Source: an uncultured Lachnospiraceae bacterium
GTDB lineage: Bacteria > Bacillota > Clostridia > Lachnospirales > Lachnospiraceae
Direction of reading: 5' to 3'
Assembly: GCA_947650005.1 (NCBI GenBank)
Contig: CANSTU010000007.1
Location: forward strand, 1-64,000
Length of the DNA: 64,000 nt
This document shows, piece after piece, positions 42,804-51,077 of the stretch. Each line of letters starts with the position of its first letter. Position 1 is the stretch's first letter. The notes under the pieces are model-generated. The model did no database searches, was not told where the DNA came from, and saw only the letters and a program-made list of their open reading frames with translations. The position numbers were made by a program, and so were the translations under genes.

Positions 42804-42863
42804 ACGGGAGGAAAGGATCGGCTGCGCATCACATAAGGGGCGTCGCCGATCCTTTCCTCCCGT
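42804..42863. terminator. Perfect palindromic terminator between convergent genes
   Basis: ACGGGAGGAAAGGATCGGC and its exact reverse complement form a 19-bp stem with a 22-nt loop between the lipoprotein and DeoR genes. The loop has no similarity to the 85-nt core of the long palindromes. Confidence 0.75.
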
Positions 42864-42883
42864 CTTCGCGTCTGCAGAATGGG

Positions 42884-43672
42884 CTATAGTATATTCTTTT
42901 CCAGGCCCGCCGCCACCAGCCGCACGCCCCTGTCCGCAAATCCCTGTGCCACATCCTCCGGCACGTGCCAGTCGGTGACCAGCACATCCACCCCCTCCGG
43001 CGGAGCGATGAGCACCATGGAATCATCGCCAAATTTGCTGTAATCTATCAATACGTACTTTTCTTTAGAGATGGTAAGGATCTTCCGCTTTAATTCCGCC
43101 TCTCCCAGCGTGGGCGTAGAAAATCCCCGTTCCAGGCTGAAATGGTTCGCACTGAGGAAACTCTTATCGAAAAACAGTCCGTTCAATACCTGCCCGGCGA
43201 GGTAACCCACGCAGGAATAAATATTTGTCCGCAGCTCACCGCCGATAATGATGCTTCGGATATCCTCTGCCTTGGCCAATTCCAAGGCCACACGAATATT
43301 GTTGGTACAGGCCACCACATTCCTCTTCGGCCCTTCCACGATCTGCCTTGCCAATTCCAGCGTGGTTGTCCCGCTGTCTAGGAACACCGCATCCCCGTCC
43401 CCGATGAGGTCATAGGCCTCCCTGGCGATCTCCCGCTTCTCCGCGATATTGCGGATCTCATTCTCCTGATGGGAGAATTCCCGCAGCGACCCATAGGCGC
43501 TCACTGCCCCGCCCCAGGTACGCTTCAACACACCCTCCTGTTCCATCCCTGTCAAAAGCTTCCGCACTGAAACCTCGGAAAGGCAGAGCGCCTCCGAAAG
43601 TTCTGCAACCGAAATGGAGGAGCGAACCTGCAGCTGCCCCAATATGTATTTCCGCCGTTCTTCCTGATTCAT
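42884..43672 (-). CDS. DeoR-family transcriptional regulator
   Basis: Sugar-phosphate-responsive repressor of 262 residues. The N-terminal winged helix is SSISVAELSEALCLSEVSVRKLLTGMEQEGVLKRTWGGAV. The DeoR sensor domain follows, with DAVFLDSGTTTLELARQI, ACTNNIRVALELA and the DYSKFGDDSMVLIAP signature. It is divergent from the glycerol-1-phosphate dehydrogenase gene, which is its likely target. MNQEERRKYILGQL at 43672 after AAAGGGATTG is preferred to the track start at 43693. Confidence 0.9.
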   Translation of the reverse strand: MNQEERRKYILGQLQVRSSISVAELSEALCLSEVSVRKLLTGMEQEGVLKRTWGGAVSAYGSLREFSHQENEIRNIAEKREIAREAYDLIGDGDAVFLDSGTTTLELARQIVEGPKRNVVACTNNIRVALELAKAEDIRSIIIGGELRTNIYSCVGYLAGQVLNGLFFDKSFLSANHFSLERGFSTPTLGEAELKRKILTISKEKYVLIDYSKFGDDSMVLIAPPEGVDVLVTDWHVPEDVAQGFADRGVRLVAAGLEKNIL

Positions 43673-43730
43673 CGCGCAATCCCTTTCTTCCAACGGTCTT
43701 TATAAATACCGTTGCTTTTATATTGTTATC

Positions 43731-43760
43731 ATTATATCTCATTCTCCCTCTCTCTTTCAA
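43731..43760 (-). promoter_or_regulatory. Promoter of the DeoR gene
   Basis: TTGAAA (43760-43755), 18-bp spacer, TATAAT (43736-43731) on the minus strand. Confidence 0.6.
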
Positions 43761-43829
43761 GTATTCTTTCCTTTTCTTACTTTATTTTACGTTTCTTTCG
43801 ATTTTATTATGAATTATTTTCATTTTCTA

Positions 43830-43858
43830 TGGACAATGTCTCGCCTGCGTACTATAAT
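43830..43858 (+). promoter_or_regulatory. Promoter of the glycerol-1-phosphate dehydrogenase gene
   Basis: TGGACA, 17-bp spacer, TATAAT, followed by ATTAATTAGATATAG. A degenerate hairpin (TGCCCGTATAAACGGACA) lies at about 43919-43936 in the leader. Confidence 0.7.
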
Positions 43859-44000
43859 AATTAATTAGATATAGCTCTTATTCGGGCTATTTATCTAGCT
43901 AAAACGTTTATTTCCATTTGCCCGTATAAACGGACATCCCCATAACAATCCAGGGTTGTAAGTAATACAGCCCCATTCCATTCAAAATAGGAGGTTTTTC

Positions 44001-45251
44001 ATGATTATTGACAGCGCGAAATTAAACGGCCCCTGTTCCTGCGGCAGAAGCCATGAAATGGTAACAAAAGAAGCCGTCATCGAGCCCGGCTGCATGAAGC
44101 GGCTCGACCAATATACGGCCAAATACGGCCTCGCCGGAAAATGTGCGGCCATCTATGATGAGAATACCTACCACGCCCAAAATGGTATCCACCCTTCCGT
44201 CGACCAGGAAATCATCCTGAATCCGGAAAATTTGCATGCCAATGAGATCGCCGTAGGCAAGGTGCAAGAGCAGCTGGCAGAGGATATCGATTATCTGATC
44301 GCCGTGGGAAGCGGAACCATCCATGATACCACGCGCTACTGTGCCAACCAGAGGGGAATCCCCTTTATTTCCTGCCCAACCGCGGCCAGCGTGGACGGAT
44401 TCTGCTCCACCGTCTCCGCCATGACCTGGAAGGGCTATAAGAAAACCATGCCCGGCGTTGCTCCCGTTTTCGTCCTGGCAGACATCGATATCATTAAGGA
44501 GGCCCCTCTCCATCTGGCGCTCAGCGGAGCAGGAGACATTTTCGGGAAATATACGGCCCTGGCAGACTGGGAGGTCGCCCATGCCCTCACCGGAGAATAT
44601 CTGTGTCCCGAAATCGAAAGGATGACGCGGGATGCAGTGGAAGCCGTTACTTCCTGCTGCACCGGGCTCGTTGCAAAGGAGGAAAAGTCCTTTGAACAGC
44701 TTACATACGGTCTGATTCTTTCCGGCCTTGCCATGCAGCTCATGGGAAATTCCCGTCCCGCCTCAGGCTGCGAACACCACGTTTCCCACCTCATCGAGAT
44801 GGGTCCCGCCGCATTCCCCTTCCGCTCCGACGCCCTGCATGGGGAAAAGGTGGGTGTGGGAACCATTCTCGCCTCTCGGGCCTATCATGAATTGGCCGAG
44901 ATCAAAGATATCCGTCCCCATGTACATCCCTATGCATTCCCTGACCAGACCGAGCTGGAGCCCTTTTACGGAACCGCACTCTATCCCTCCGTGGTGGAGG
45001 AAAACACGCCGGACTGCATGAAAGATGTGACTCCGGAAATGTTAGTCGCTGCCTGGCCCAAAATCCGGGAAATCGTTTCCTCCATCCCAACGGCGGAGGA
45101 ACTGGACAATTTATATCAGAAAATCGGGGCGAAATGCACTCTAGAAGATATCCAGGTTCCCTCCGACAGTCTGGAGGATCTACTCCATTTCTCCCCCAGC
45201 GCGCGCAACCGGCTCACACTGATGAGGGTGCGGTGGATGATTTCACGCTAA
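44001..45251 (+). CDS. egsA: sn-glycerol-1-phosphate dehydrogenase (AraM/EgsA-like)
   Basis: NAD(P)-dependent metal dehydrogenase of 416 residues that forms sn-glycerol-1-phosphate from dihydroxyacetone phosphate; in Bacillus AraM supplies G1P for an ether lipid precursor. The nucleotide site is AVGSGTIHDTTRYCA, then PTAASVDGFCSTVSAM. Metal ligands are Asp in SGAGDIFGKYTALADWE and His in SGCEHHVSHLIEM and SDALHGEKVGVG. The start follows ATAGGAGGTTTTTC. The last codons (ATTTCACGCTAA, ISR and stop) are antisense to the start of a leader repeat unit. A DeoR regulator is divergent. Confidence 0.9.
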   Translation: MIIDSAKLNGPCSCGRSHEMVTKEAVIEPGCMKRLDQYTAKYGLAGKCAAIYDENTYHAQNGIHPSVDQEIILNPENLHANEIAVGKVQEQLAEDIDYLIAVGSGTIHDTTRYCANQRGIPFISCPTAASVDGFCSTVSAMTWKGYKKTMPGVAPVFVLADIDIIKEAPLHLALSGAGDIFGKYTALADWEVAHALTGEYLCPEIERMTRDAVEAVTSCCTGLVAKEEKSFEQLTYGLILSGLAMQLMGNSRPASGCEHHVSHLIEMGPAAFPFRSDALHGEKVGVGTILASRAYHELAEIKDIRPHVHPYAFPDQTELEPFYGTALYPSVVEENTPDCMKDVTPEMLVAAWPKIREIVSSIPTAEELDNLYQKIGAKCTLEDIQVPSDSLEDLLHFSPSARNRLTLMRVRWMISR

Positions 45252-45287
45252 CTCCTGTCGGCCCGCTTTAGCGGGAGTTTTCACAAT
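45240..45287 (-). repeat. Orphan leader repeat at the 3' end of egsA
   Basis: On the minus strand: CCCGCTAAAGCGGGCCGAC, then AGGAGTTAGCGTGAAATCA. This is the end of one unit and the beginning of the next. It overlaps the last codons of the + strand gene and has no minus-strand gene start near it. Confidence 0.65.
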
Positions 45288-45428
45288 ATGGAGCGGACAC
45301 GCAATAGACCGCTATGGTAATTATGACAACTTTTCCATCGCTGTCTATTGCGTGAATTTCCTAGTTTCTAACGGTTCTATTCCATCCGAAGCTATTTTTC
45401 TCGCATGCCTTATGCTGTTGCCAGATTC

Positions 45429-46886
45429 TCACTCATTCTCTGCATTTTCCTCGGATTGTGTATCCTCCATATGGATTTCTACCCTGTATTTTCCGTCCTT
45501 TTTAAACGTTATGCGGTTTTCCACCTTCCCATTTATCCGCATAGACGCGATACGGCTTCCCGCTCCTGTTAAATGGATGTCCAATACCGCATCCCGGAAA
45601 CGGATTCCCTCCAACACGGCCGGTCCGAACCCCTCCGGAAGACAGGGCCGGAAGGTAATCCCTTCCTCCCCCAGCGTAATTCCGAACACGCCGAATACGA
45701 TCGCGCGGATAAATCCCGTGGCTGACCAGGCCTGATTCGGCACCGATTTCCAGGATCGTCCGCACTGCCATCCGCCGTCCGCCTTTCCGGTTCCCGCATG
45801 ATAAATCTCGCTGAAGGTTCCGCCGTCCGCCTGTGCCAGGCAGGCCAGGTTCCGAATTTCTTCCCCCACGATCTTATCATAACCATACTTTGCAGCTGCC
45901 GTCACAAAGTAACCGTTGACAAAAGGCCAGATGATATTATTATGGCGCAGCGGTTTTTCCTCCGATGAAATCCCGGCAAAGGGAGGCCAGATGGAAACCA
46001 ACCCCCTCTGACTTCTATAGCAGCCCTGAAGGATCCGTTCCGCCTGCCTGCCGTCACACACGTCAAAGAGGATGGCAAAAGAAATCCCGCATCCCTCCTG
46101 AGAATCGTCCGTACTCCCATCCGGATAGAGGAAATAGGAATAACATCCCGAAGCCTCCCTCCAAAGATACCTGTTGATCGCATCCCGGAGCGCATCCGCA
46201 CGCTTTTGGTATCTCTTCGCCCTTTCTGCGCCCCCCGTGAGCGCCGTCATCCGCTCCAGGATACGGTACGCATGATAATACAGGCAATTGGTGCTCAACG
46301 TCATGATCTGCCCCGGGCCGGGATGGTCTCCCACAAAGGAGGAAAGATTTCCCTCCTCATGCAATGAGGCGGGATAACCGGCGATTCCATCGTTGAAAAA
46401 GGAGCCTCCCGTGAACAGCCCGAATGCCGGATGAAGCTGCTTCTCCTCCAGCATGGCAATGGAATTCTCCGCCGTCTCACAGGCTGACGCCAAAAACTGT
46501 GAATCCCCAGTTGCCAAATAATACGTCCATGCACCCGTCACCCAGACCACCTTATCCCAGCTCTGGTCATCCATCTGGAAACATAGCTTTCCGTCTATCC
46601 TTTCGCAGACCGCCCACAGGGTATCCCTGGCCACCTCAGGCTCCAGAAAACAGGCCGCATTCATCACATTCACCGCCGCATCCCTGGTCCAGGGCGTGGG
46701 ATAGTCTCCCCCGGCCCGGATCATAAGCCCAGGTTCCTCTGCCAGAAGGCCTGTTTTATTGTACTCTTCCCTGGGGCAAGGCACCGTGTTGATCCGCAGC
46801 AGGTTTTCGAGCGCCCAGCCCCAGGCCTGCTCCACCACTTCGTTCTTCATCGCCAATATGGGGCAAACTTCCTTTTGTTTTTCCAT
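45429..46886 (-). CDS. (alpha/alpha)6-barrel glycosidase
   Basis: Cytoplasmic protein of about 485 residues with the six-hairpin glycosidase look. PTPWTRDAAVNVMNAACFLEPEVARDTLWAV near the N-terminus resembles the catalytic-face loop of GH15/GH63-type enzymes, and QDDQSWDKVVWVTGAWTYYLATGD-like sequence follows. The C-terminal beta-sandwich (about 420-485) includes LEGIRFRDAVLDIHLTGAGS. Likely acid/base and base residues cannot be assigned safely, so neither the family nor the substrate is fixed. ATG 46886, four bases after GGGAGG, is the likely start; the track start lies in the leader. It is driven by the promoter at 47108. Confidence 0.68.
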   Translation of the reverse strand: MEKQKEVCPILAMKNEVVEQAWGWALENLLRINTVPCPREEYNKTGLLAEEPGLMIRAGGDYPTPWTRDAAVNVMNAACFLEPEVARDTLWAVCERIDGKLCFQMDDQSWDKVVWVTGAWTYYLATGDSQFLASACETAENSIAMLEEKQLHPAFGLFTGGSFFNDGIAGYPASLHEEGNLSSFVGDHPGPGQIMTLSTNCLYYHAYRILERMTALTGGAERAKRYQKRADALRDAINRYLWREASGCYSYFLYPDGSTDDSQEGCGISFAILFDVCDGRQAERILQGCYRSQRGLVSIWPPFAGISSEEKPLRHNNIIWPFVNGYFVTAAAKYGYDKIVGEEIRNLACLAQADGGTFSEIYHAGTGKADGGWQCGRSWKSVPNQAWSATGFIRAIVFGVFGITLGEEGITFRPCLPEGFGPAVLEGIRFRDAVLDIHLTGAGSRIASMRINGKVENRITFKKDGKYRVEIHMEDTQSEENAENE

Positions 46887-46922
46887 CATGCCTCCCATCC
46901 GCCCGCTTTACAGGAGCGGGCT
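46887..46922 (-). repeat. Leader hairpin-SD before the (alpha/alpha)6 glycosidase
   Basis: On the minus strand: AAGCCCGCTCCTGTAAAGCG continues GGCGGATGGGAGGCATG. The hairpin stem CCCGCT/AGCGGG and GATGGGAG match the leader family. Confidence 0.65.
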
Positions 46923-46927
46923 TTCTT

Positions 46928-47098
46928 CCTAGCTTCCGCGGTCCGTAAACGGCATCTCCTGCAGCACAGAAAGACCTTTCATGATTCCATTGCGGACAAT
47001 GTTTTCCAGCTTCAAAATCTCGTATGTATTCTTATTGATCTCGTCTTTAGGAGTAGCCGTCATCCCCACCAACGGAACGTCTAAATAACGGAAATATC
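46928..47098 (-). pseudogene. Remnant of a type I restriction enzyme R subunit
   Basis: An open stretch of some 56 codons without a proper start reads YFRYLDVPLVGMTATP, KDEINKNTYEILKLEN and then a C-terminal piece ending LQEMPFTDRGS and stop. VGxTATPKDEIdKNTY is the helicase motif III region of HsdR proteins. The rest of a protein of about 800-1000 residues is missing, and the two joined pieces seem to come from different parts, so it is an internally deleted fragment. It now lies between a promoter and the glycosidase gene as untranslated leader. No hsdS or hsdM is in the window. Confidence 0.6.
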
Positions 47099-47107
47099 CC
47101 GGTATTT

Positions 47108-47135
47108 ATTATAAATTGATAAGTTCCTCTGTCAA
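47108..47135 (-). promoter_or_regulatory. Promoter upstream of the HsdR remnant and glycosidase
   Basis: TTGACA (47135-47130), 16-bp spacer, TATAAT (47113-47108) on the minus strand. It directly abuts the remnant, so the remnant should be transcribed as a leader of the glycosidase gene. Confidence 0.65.
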
Positions 47136-47225
47136 GGCAAATATATACTTTTCAGTCCTGCATTTTGTACGGAGCCTTCCACAAAACAGATTTTGTTGTA
47201 AAAAACGAGCCGCTAAACCATTCAT

Positions 47226-47276
47226 ACACGCTAACTCTCCATACCTGCTTTGGCAGGCATAAATTCACGGTTAAAA
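47226..47276 (-). repeat. Leader repeat upstream of the HsdR remnant
   Basis: On the minus strand: TTAACCGTGAATTTATGCC, hairpin GCCTGCCAAAGCAGGT, ATGGAGAGTTAGCGTG. No intact gene starts at this unit; it may once have preceded the restriction gene. The remaining 47277-47437 stretch shows nothing. Confidence 0.55.
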
Positions 47277-47437
47277 AATGGCTGTAAAGACATTTTCCAA
47301 TCTATCCCCTCCATCCGGACAAAGGATGCCTCCAAAAAGAAAACGTCTCCAAGCTTTTATTCTTGAAAACGTTCCCTTCCTGATAAAATATTTTATTTAC
47401 ATCTTTTTTACCTGCTCATACGGCCTCCCCCGCTTCC

Positions 47438-48811
47438 TCACCAATTCAGCTCCGGCAAGATCTCTTTCTGTCTTTCGCACATCTCATCGATGAGCGCCAC
47501 CGCATTATGATAATTTGATATCGTGGGATCCAGCAACATAGCTTGGAGCAGCTTGTTTCTAGATCCTTCCAAACAAGCCTCTATCACCAGCTGATGGATT
47601 GCGCCCTGCTGATTGATCATCGCGGTAACGGCAGGCGGAAGGGCTTCCATCTGTATGGGTTCTATCCCCTTCCCGCTCACTGTGCATGGGCACTCCACGC
47701 ACATGTCCTCCATAACTCCCGGAATCTGCCCTTTGTTCAGGAGATTGACCGCCGGGATCCGAATCAGCCGGTCGAAAGCGATCGCCTCGATAATGGGGAC
47801 ACCATACTCGCCGGATTTCTTCAATCCGTCCTTTCCGATCCGGAACGTTTCCCGGTACTCCGTTTCCTTATCCTTGTCCCTCTCGGTAAACGGGATGCCC
47901 GTGGGGTTGGAGCAAAAATCATATACGAACTGGGGCGGCTTCTTCGTTTCCCAGGGTTTATCCGTTACGGGATCAAAGAAATACTGGATCTTGGTGCTGG
48001 CAAGGAATGCATCGCTCCATGCGATATACTCCCCGCAGTGATTGGTTCCCGGATAGGGATACAGCCCATAGATCCGCATCATCGTCCTGGACAGGGCGAC
48101 TTCATCCCAGCTTGCCAGCCAGTGACTCTCTCTTTCCTTTTTCCGAAGGAGCGGATATAAATCCTCTCCCGAATGTCTATCCTTTATAGACGTGATCCAT
48201 CCAAAATGGTTGAGGCCATATCCCACCACATCCAGTTCATCAGCATTCCGTTCCAGCAGAGCTGCGATCTGATCCACTCCCATGGAAAATCCATGACAGA
48301 GTCCCACCGCGTGTATCTTTGTCTGTTTCAGTATTGCTTCCACGAGCTTTGCTTCCGGGTTCGTATAGTTGAGCAGCCATGCATTCGGACAGAGCGCTTC
48401 CATACGATGGGCGATATGGAGCATGGGAGGCAGATTGCGCAGCGTATGGAACATGCCGCCCGGACCTCCGTTCTCCCCATATACCTGTCTGAACCCATAA
48501 CGCCTGGGAATATGGAAATCCATGGACCAATAATGATATCGATCCACCTCAATTGCCGCTATAACAAAGTCCGCACCTGTCAACGCCTCATCCAGATCGG
48601 TCGTTGCCGACAAACTCAGCTCTCTTTGCGCATAATCTACCAACTCCCTGGCGAAAGTATGGCTAACCGCCAAGGCATGTTCATCGATATCCATCAGGCA
48701 CACTTCCAGATCTAGGGTGTTCAATGCTTCGTTTAACAGGATATCCTGTAGGGTCGCAGGCGTGAAGCAGCAGCTTCCGGCGCCTATCATGACGATCTTC
48801 AGACCTTTCAT
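47438..48811 (-). CDS. Glycoside hydrolase family 4
   Basis: NAD+- and Mn2+-dependent glycosidase of 457 residues, the GH4 plan. The N-terminal Rossmann fold is KIVMIGAGSCCFTPATLQDILL. The metal-binding Cys and His are in HAVGLCHGFSMG and VVGYGLNHFGWI, and NYTNPEAKLVEAI is another family signature. GH4 includes alpha-galactosidases, alpha-glucosidases, 6-phospho-glycosidases and LplD-type alpha-galacturonidases. The neighbouring LplA/LplB/LplC-like transporter suggests the LplD side, by context only. It lies downstream of the PfkB gene and has two leader repeats before it. Confidence 0.92.
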   Translation of the reverse strand: MKGLKIVMIGAGSCCFTPATLQDILLNEALNTLDLEVCLMDIDEHALAVSHTFARELVDYAQRELSLSATTDLDEALTGADFVIAAIEVDRYHYWSMDFHIPRRYGFRQVYGENGGPGGMFHTLRNLPPMLHIAHRMEALCPNAWLLNYTNPEAKLVEAILKQTKIHAVGLCHGFSMGVDQIAALLERNADELDVVGYGLNHFGWITSIKDRHSGEDLYPLLRKKERESHWLASWDEVALSRTMMRIYGLYPYPGTNHCGEYIAWSDAFLASTKIQYFFDPVTDKPWETKKPPQFVYDFCSNPTGIPFTERDKDKETEYRETFRIGKDGLKKSGEYGVPIIEAIAFDRLIRIPAVNLLNKGQIPGVMEDMCVECPCTVSGKGIEPIQMEALPPAVTAMINQQGAIHQLVIEACLEGSRNKLLQAMLLDPTISNYHNAVALIDEMCERQKEILPELNW

Positions 48812-48963
48812 CTTTAACTCCCATCTGCGCGCTTTAGCGCACGTACAAATCAGGGGAAGGGAAAGATTTGATCAATCTTTCACTCCTTCCATCTATGTTA
48901 CCCTTCCTGCCCGCTTTATCGGGCGCTCTCACCAAAATCGAGAAATCGACGCCTTCACGCTAA
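48812..48963 (-). repeat. Two leader repeat units between PfkB and GH4
   Basis: On the minus strand, unit 1 has AGCGTGAAGGCGTCGATT, hairpin GCCCGATAAAGCGGGC and AGGAAGGGTAAC. Unit 2 has GTGAAAGATTGATCAAATC, CCCCTGATTTG, hairpin GTGCGCTAAAGCGCGC and AGATGGGAGTTAA before the GH4 ATG. The peptide frame of unit 2 ends VRALKRADGS and stop. Confidence 0.78.
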
Positions 48964-49022
48964 CCTTCCCGACGCGTCCTTTCATGCAGGCAATTTCTCC
49001 TTTGCTATCCATTTTTCCGATA

Positions 49023-50201
49023 TCAGGAAGAGATGCTAACATCCTCTCCCGCGGCCTGTATCCCGTCCATAACCAATTCCTGTTCCCAATTCAGCAGATA
49101 ATCCGCTATCTCCGTCCTGGACGCGCTGTGCCCATGGGTGACGTAATATCCGCTGGCTGCATTTCCTACCACCATGGCTGATTCCATGTCCAGACCGTGT
49201 ATCAGCCCGAACAACAAGCCCGCGTTAAAATTATCCCCTCCCCCAGTGGAGCAGTTTGGCTCTTTGATGAACCGGGTCATCACACACGCTTCTTTCTCTC
49301 CGTCCATCCCATAGGCCCGATCCGGCAAGTGGATGAAAAGGGACTCTAATCCGCAGTATTCCCGGATCCTCCTGGCCATTTCAGCTTCCTTTCCCATGGC
49401 TCCTCCGTTTCCCGCAGGCGCCTCATCCAAAGTCAGTATTTCTCCAGTCGCCTGGAATTCATTCGCGTTCAGGCTCAAGGTCACCGCAAAATAGCGGGAA
49501 AATGAGTGGATCAATCCCAGCATGTCTAGGATATCCGTTCTGCCCCTGCAGGAACAGTCCGAAAGATCCAGAAACATCCGTTTTCTCTCTCCAGACCGAA
49601 CCTGCGGGAAAATATTTTCAAGAAATCCTCTCCAGATATCACTGCACCCCCGCAGCTCGCTCCAGTTCATGAAAGCAAGGATATCCGCCCCCTCCACGTA
49701 CCGCACCAGCCGCTCTTCTCCTATCCGGGTTTCCAGAAGCCGGTAATCCATTTCATTGATCTCCGAATTATCGCTCAGCATCACTTTTCCGTCGGAAAAT
49801 TCCAGGGCCGAACACTGCCCGGGGGCGCCGATACTGACAAGCTTCAGGTTCTGGTGGTTTCTTGCGAAAACATCCATCACCTGCGGATAGCCGAATGCTC
49901 CCACACAAGTAGTCTCTATCCCCATCCCGGCCAGCGCATCGGCAAACAGAAAGGCATTTCCTCCCGATTTGCGCAGTTCCCGGCTCAGTTCAATCGAACA
50001 CCCCTTCCGCGCCTTTCCCTGCAGGTATTTCCCGAATTCAGCGATCGTGGAGAAATATGCATGGTTTCCATATGTATCGTGTTCTGAGATGGGCCTTACG
50101 ATCGCATCCACGAATCCGTCAAAACCGGCGAATACCCTGAATCCGCTCCCCTCAGTCATTTCCGACAGCTGCTTTTCCGCCCGAATCACCTTTTCCAGCA
50201 A
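49023..50201 (-). CDS. PfkB-family carbohydrate kinase
   Basis: Ribokinase-fold sugar kinase of about 390 residues. The N-terminus has FRVFAGFDGFVDAIVRP and the catalytic motif NCSTGGGDNFNAGLLFG holds the base Asp near the C-terminus; the Gly-Gly region KSGGNAFLFADALAGMG is also typical. Two starts are possible. TTG 50201 follows a near-perfect AAGGAGGG at seven bases; ATG 50246 overlaps the NagB-like stop and has no clear ribosome site. TTG is preferred. Within the cluster it probably phosphorylates a sugar freed by the glycosidases, before the NagB-like enzyme or after it. Confidence 0.87.
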   Translation of the reverse strand: MLEKVIRAEKQLSEMTEGSGFRVFAGFDGFVDAIVRPISEHDTYGNHAYFSTIAEFGKYLQGKARKGCSIELSRELRKSGGNAFLFADALAGMGIETTCVGAFGYPQVMDVFARNHQNLKLVSIGAPGQCSALEFSDGKVMLSDNSEINEMDYRLLETRIGEERLVRYVEGADILAFMNWSELRGCSDIWRGFLENIFPQVRSGERKRMFLDLSDCSCRGRTDILDMLGLIHSFSRYFAVTLSLNANEFQATGEILTLDEAPAGNGGAMGKEAEMARRIREYCGLESLFIHLPDRAYGMDGEKEACVMTRFIKEPNCSTGGGDNFNAGLLFGLIHGLDMESAMVVGNAASGYYVTHGHSASRTEIADYLLNWEQELVMDGIQAAGEDVSISS

Positions 50202-50238
50202 TAATATCCCTCCTTTTCTTGCTGGGATCTCCTGTTTC

Positions 50239-50994
50239 TCAGTCATCCGCAGCCGCCTTGTCACAATAGATCGATGCATTCTCAAACTCATAGACCGCTG
50301 TCGCCGGCAGGTCGGCCTGAAAACAGGATGCATCCCGTATTTTCCTGCATATATCCCTCTTTTTCTCTCCGCTGATCATCAGCACGCTTCTCCTTGCTTC
50401 CCTAAAGTCCGCCAGGCCCAATGTCAGTCCCGCGCCCAAAGCCGTTGCCTTCTTAAAATACTTCTGGCCCACATCGGCCGTTATTGCATCCAGTGCAGCG
50501 ACGTGCGCCCTTTCGTCCAGCCCGGTCCCCGGCTCGTTTAAAGCAAGATGCCCATTCATCCCCACTCCCAGCACCAGATGATCGATCGTGCCGTAACGAG
50601 AATTTTTCCTAATAAAATCTGCAGCCCTCTCACACTCCCTGGCCTGATCCTGCGCTTTCCCATCCCAAAGGAATACCCGGTCAGCCGGATAATCCACTTT
50701 GGACAGGAATTCCGTCTCGAGCAGCCACCCGCAGCTTCCTTCCGTAGCGGCATCCATGCCAGTCCACTCATCCATAGCCACAAAACTTGCTTCGGAAAGG
50801 TCCATCTCTCCCGCCCGAAAACGTCTGACCAGTTCCCGAAACACACCCAGGGAAGTATGGCCGGCCGCGATGCACAAAAGCTGTCTGGAATTTTCCTTCA
50901 GACTGTCTATGATCTCGGCCGCCGCTTTCTGGCACATCTCCTCCTGGCTTGGAAAAACGATGAGTTCCGTCTTCTCTTCCCGCTTCGTTTTCAT
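50239..50994 (-). CDS. NagB-like amino-sugar phosphate isomerase/deaminase
   Basis: Glucosamine/galactosamine-6-phosphate isomerase family protein of 251 residues. The general base region is SFVAMDEWTGMD, and the ring-opening motif, normally GxGxDGHxAFNEP, reads GVGMNGHLALNEPGT, so the Asp of DGH is Asn while His and Glu remain. That version fits AgaI/galactosamine-6-phosphate isomerase-like proteins better than classic NagB. MKTKREEKTELIVF at 50994 after GGGGAGGAATCTTTTC is the start; the track start 51183 lies inside the preceding glycosidase gene. It suggests that an amino sugar or ketose phosphate is the substrate of this cluster. Confidence 0.85.
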   Translation of the reverse strand: MKTKREEKTELIVFPSQEEMCQKAAAEIIDSLKENSRQLLCIAAGHTSLGVFRELVRRFRAGEMDLSEASFVAMDEWTGMDAATEGSCGWLLETEFLSKVDYPADRVFLWDGKAQDQARECERAADFIRKNSRYGTIDHLVLGVGMNGHLALNEPGTGLDERAHVAALDAITADVGQKYFKKATALGAGLTLGLADFREARRSVLMISGEKKRDICRKIRDASCFQADLPATAVYEFENASIYCDKAAADD

Positions 50995-51077
50995 GAAAAG
51001 ATTCCTCCCCTTCCTTCTCGTCTCTATACTGCATACCCGCAGTTCATGTGATCCTCTTCCGACGGGAAATGCCTCCC

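Noticed and set aside
45352-45735. 127-residue + strand ORF after egsA
   Set aside because: Antisense to the C-terminus of the (alpha/alpha)6 glycosidase; no ribosome site.
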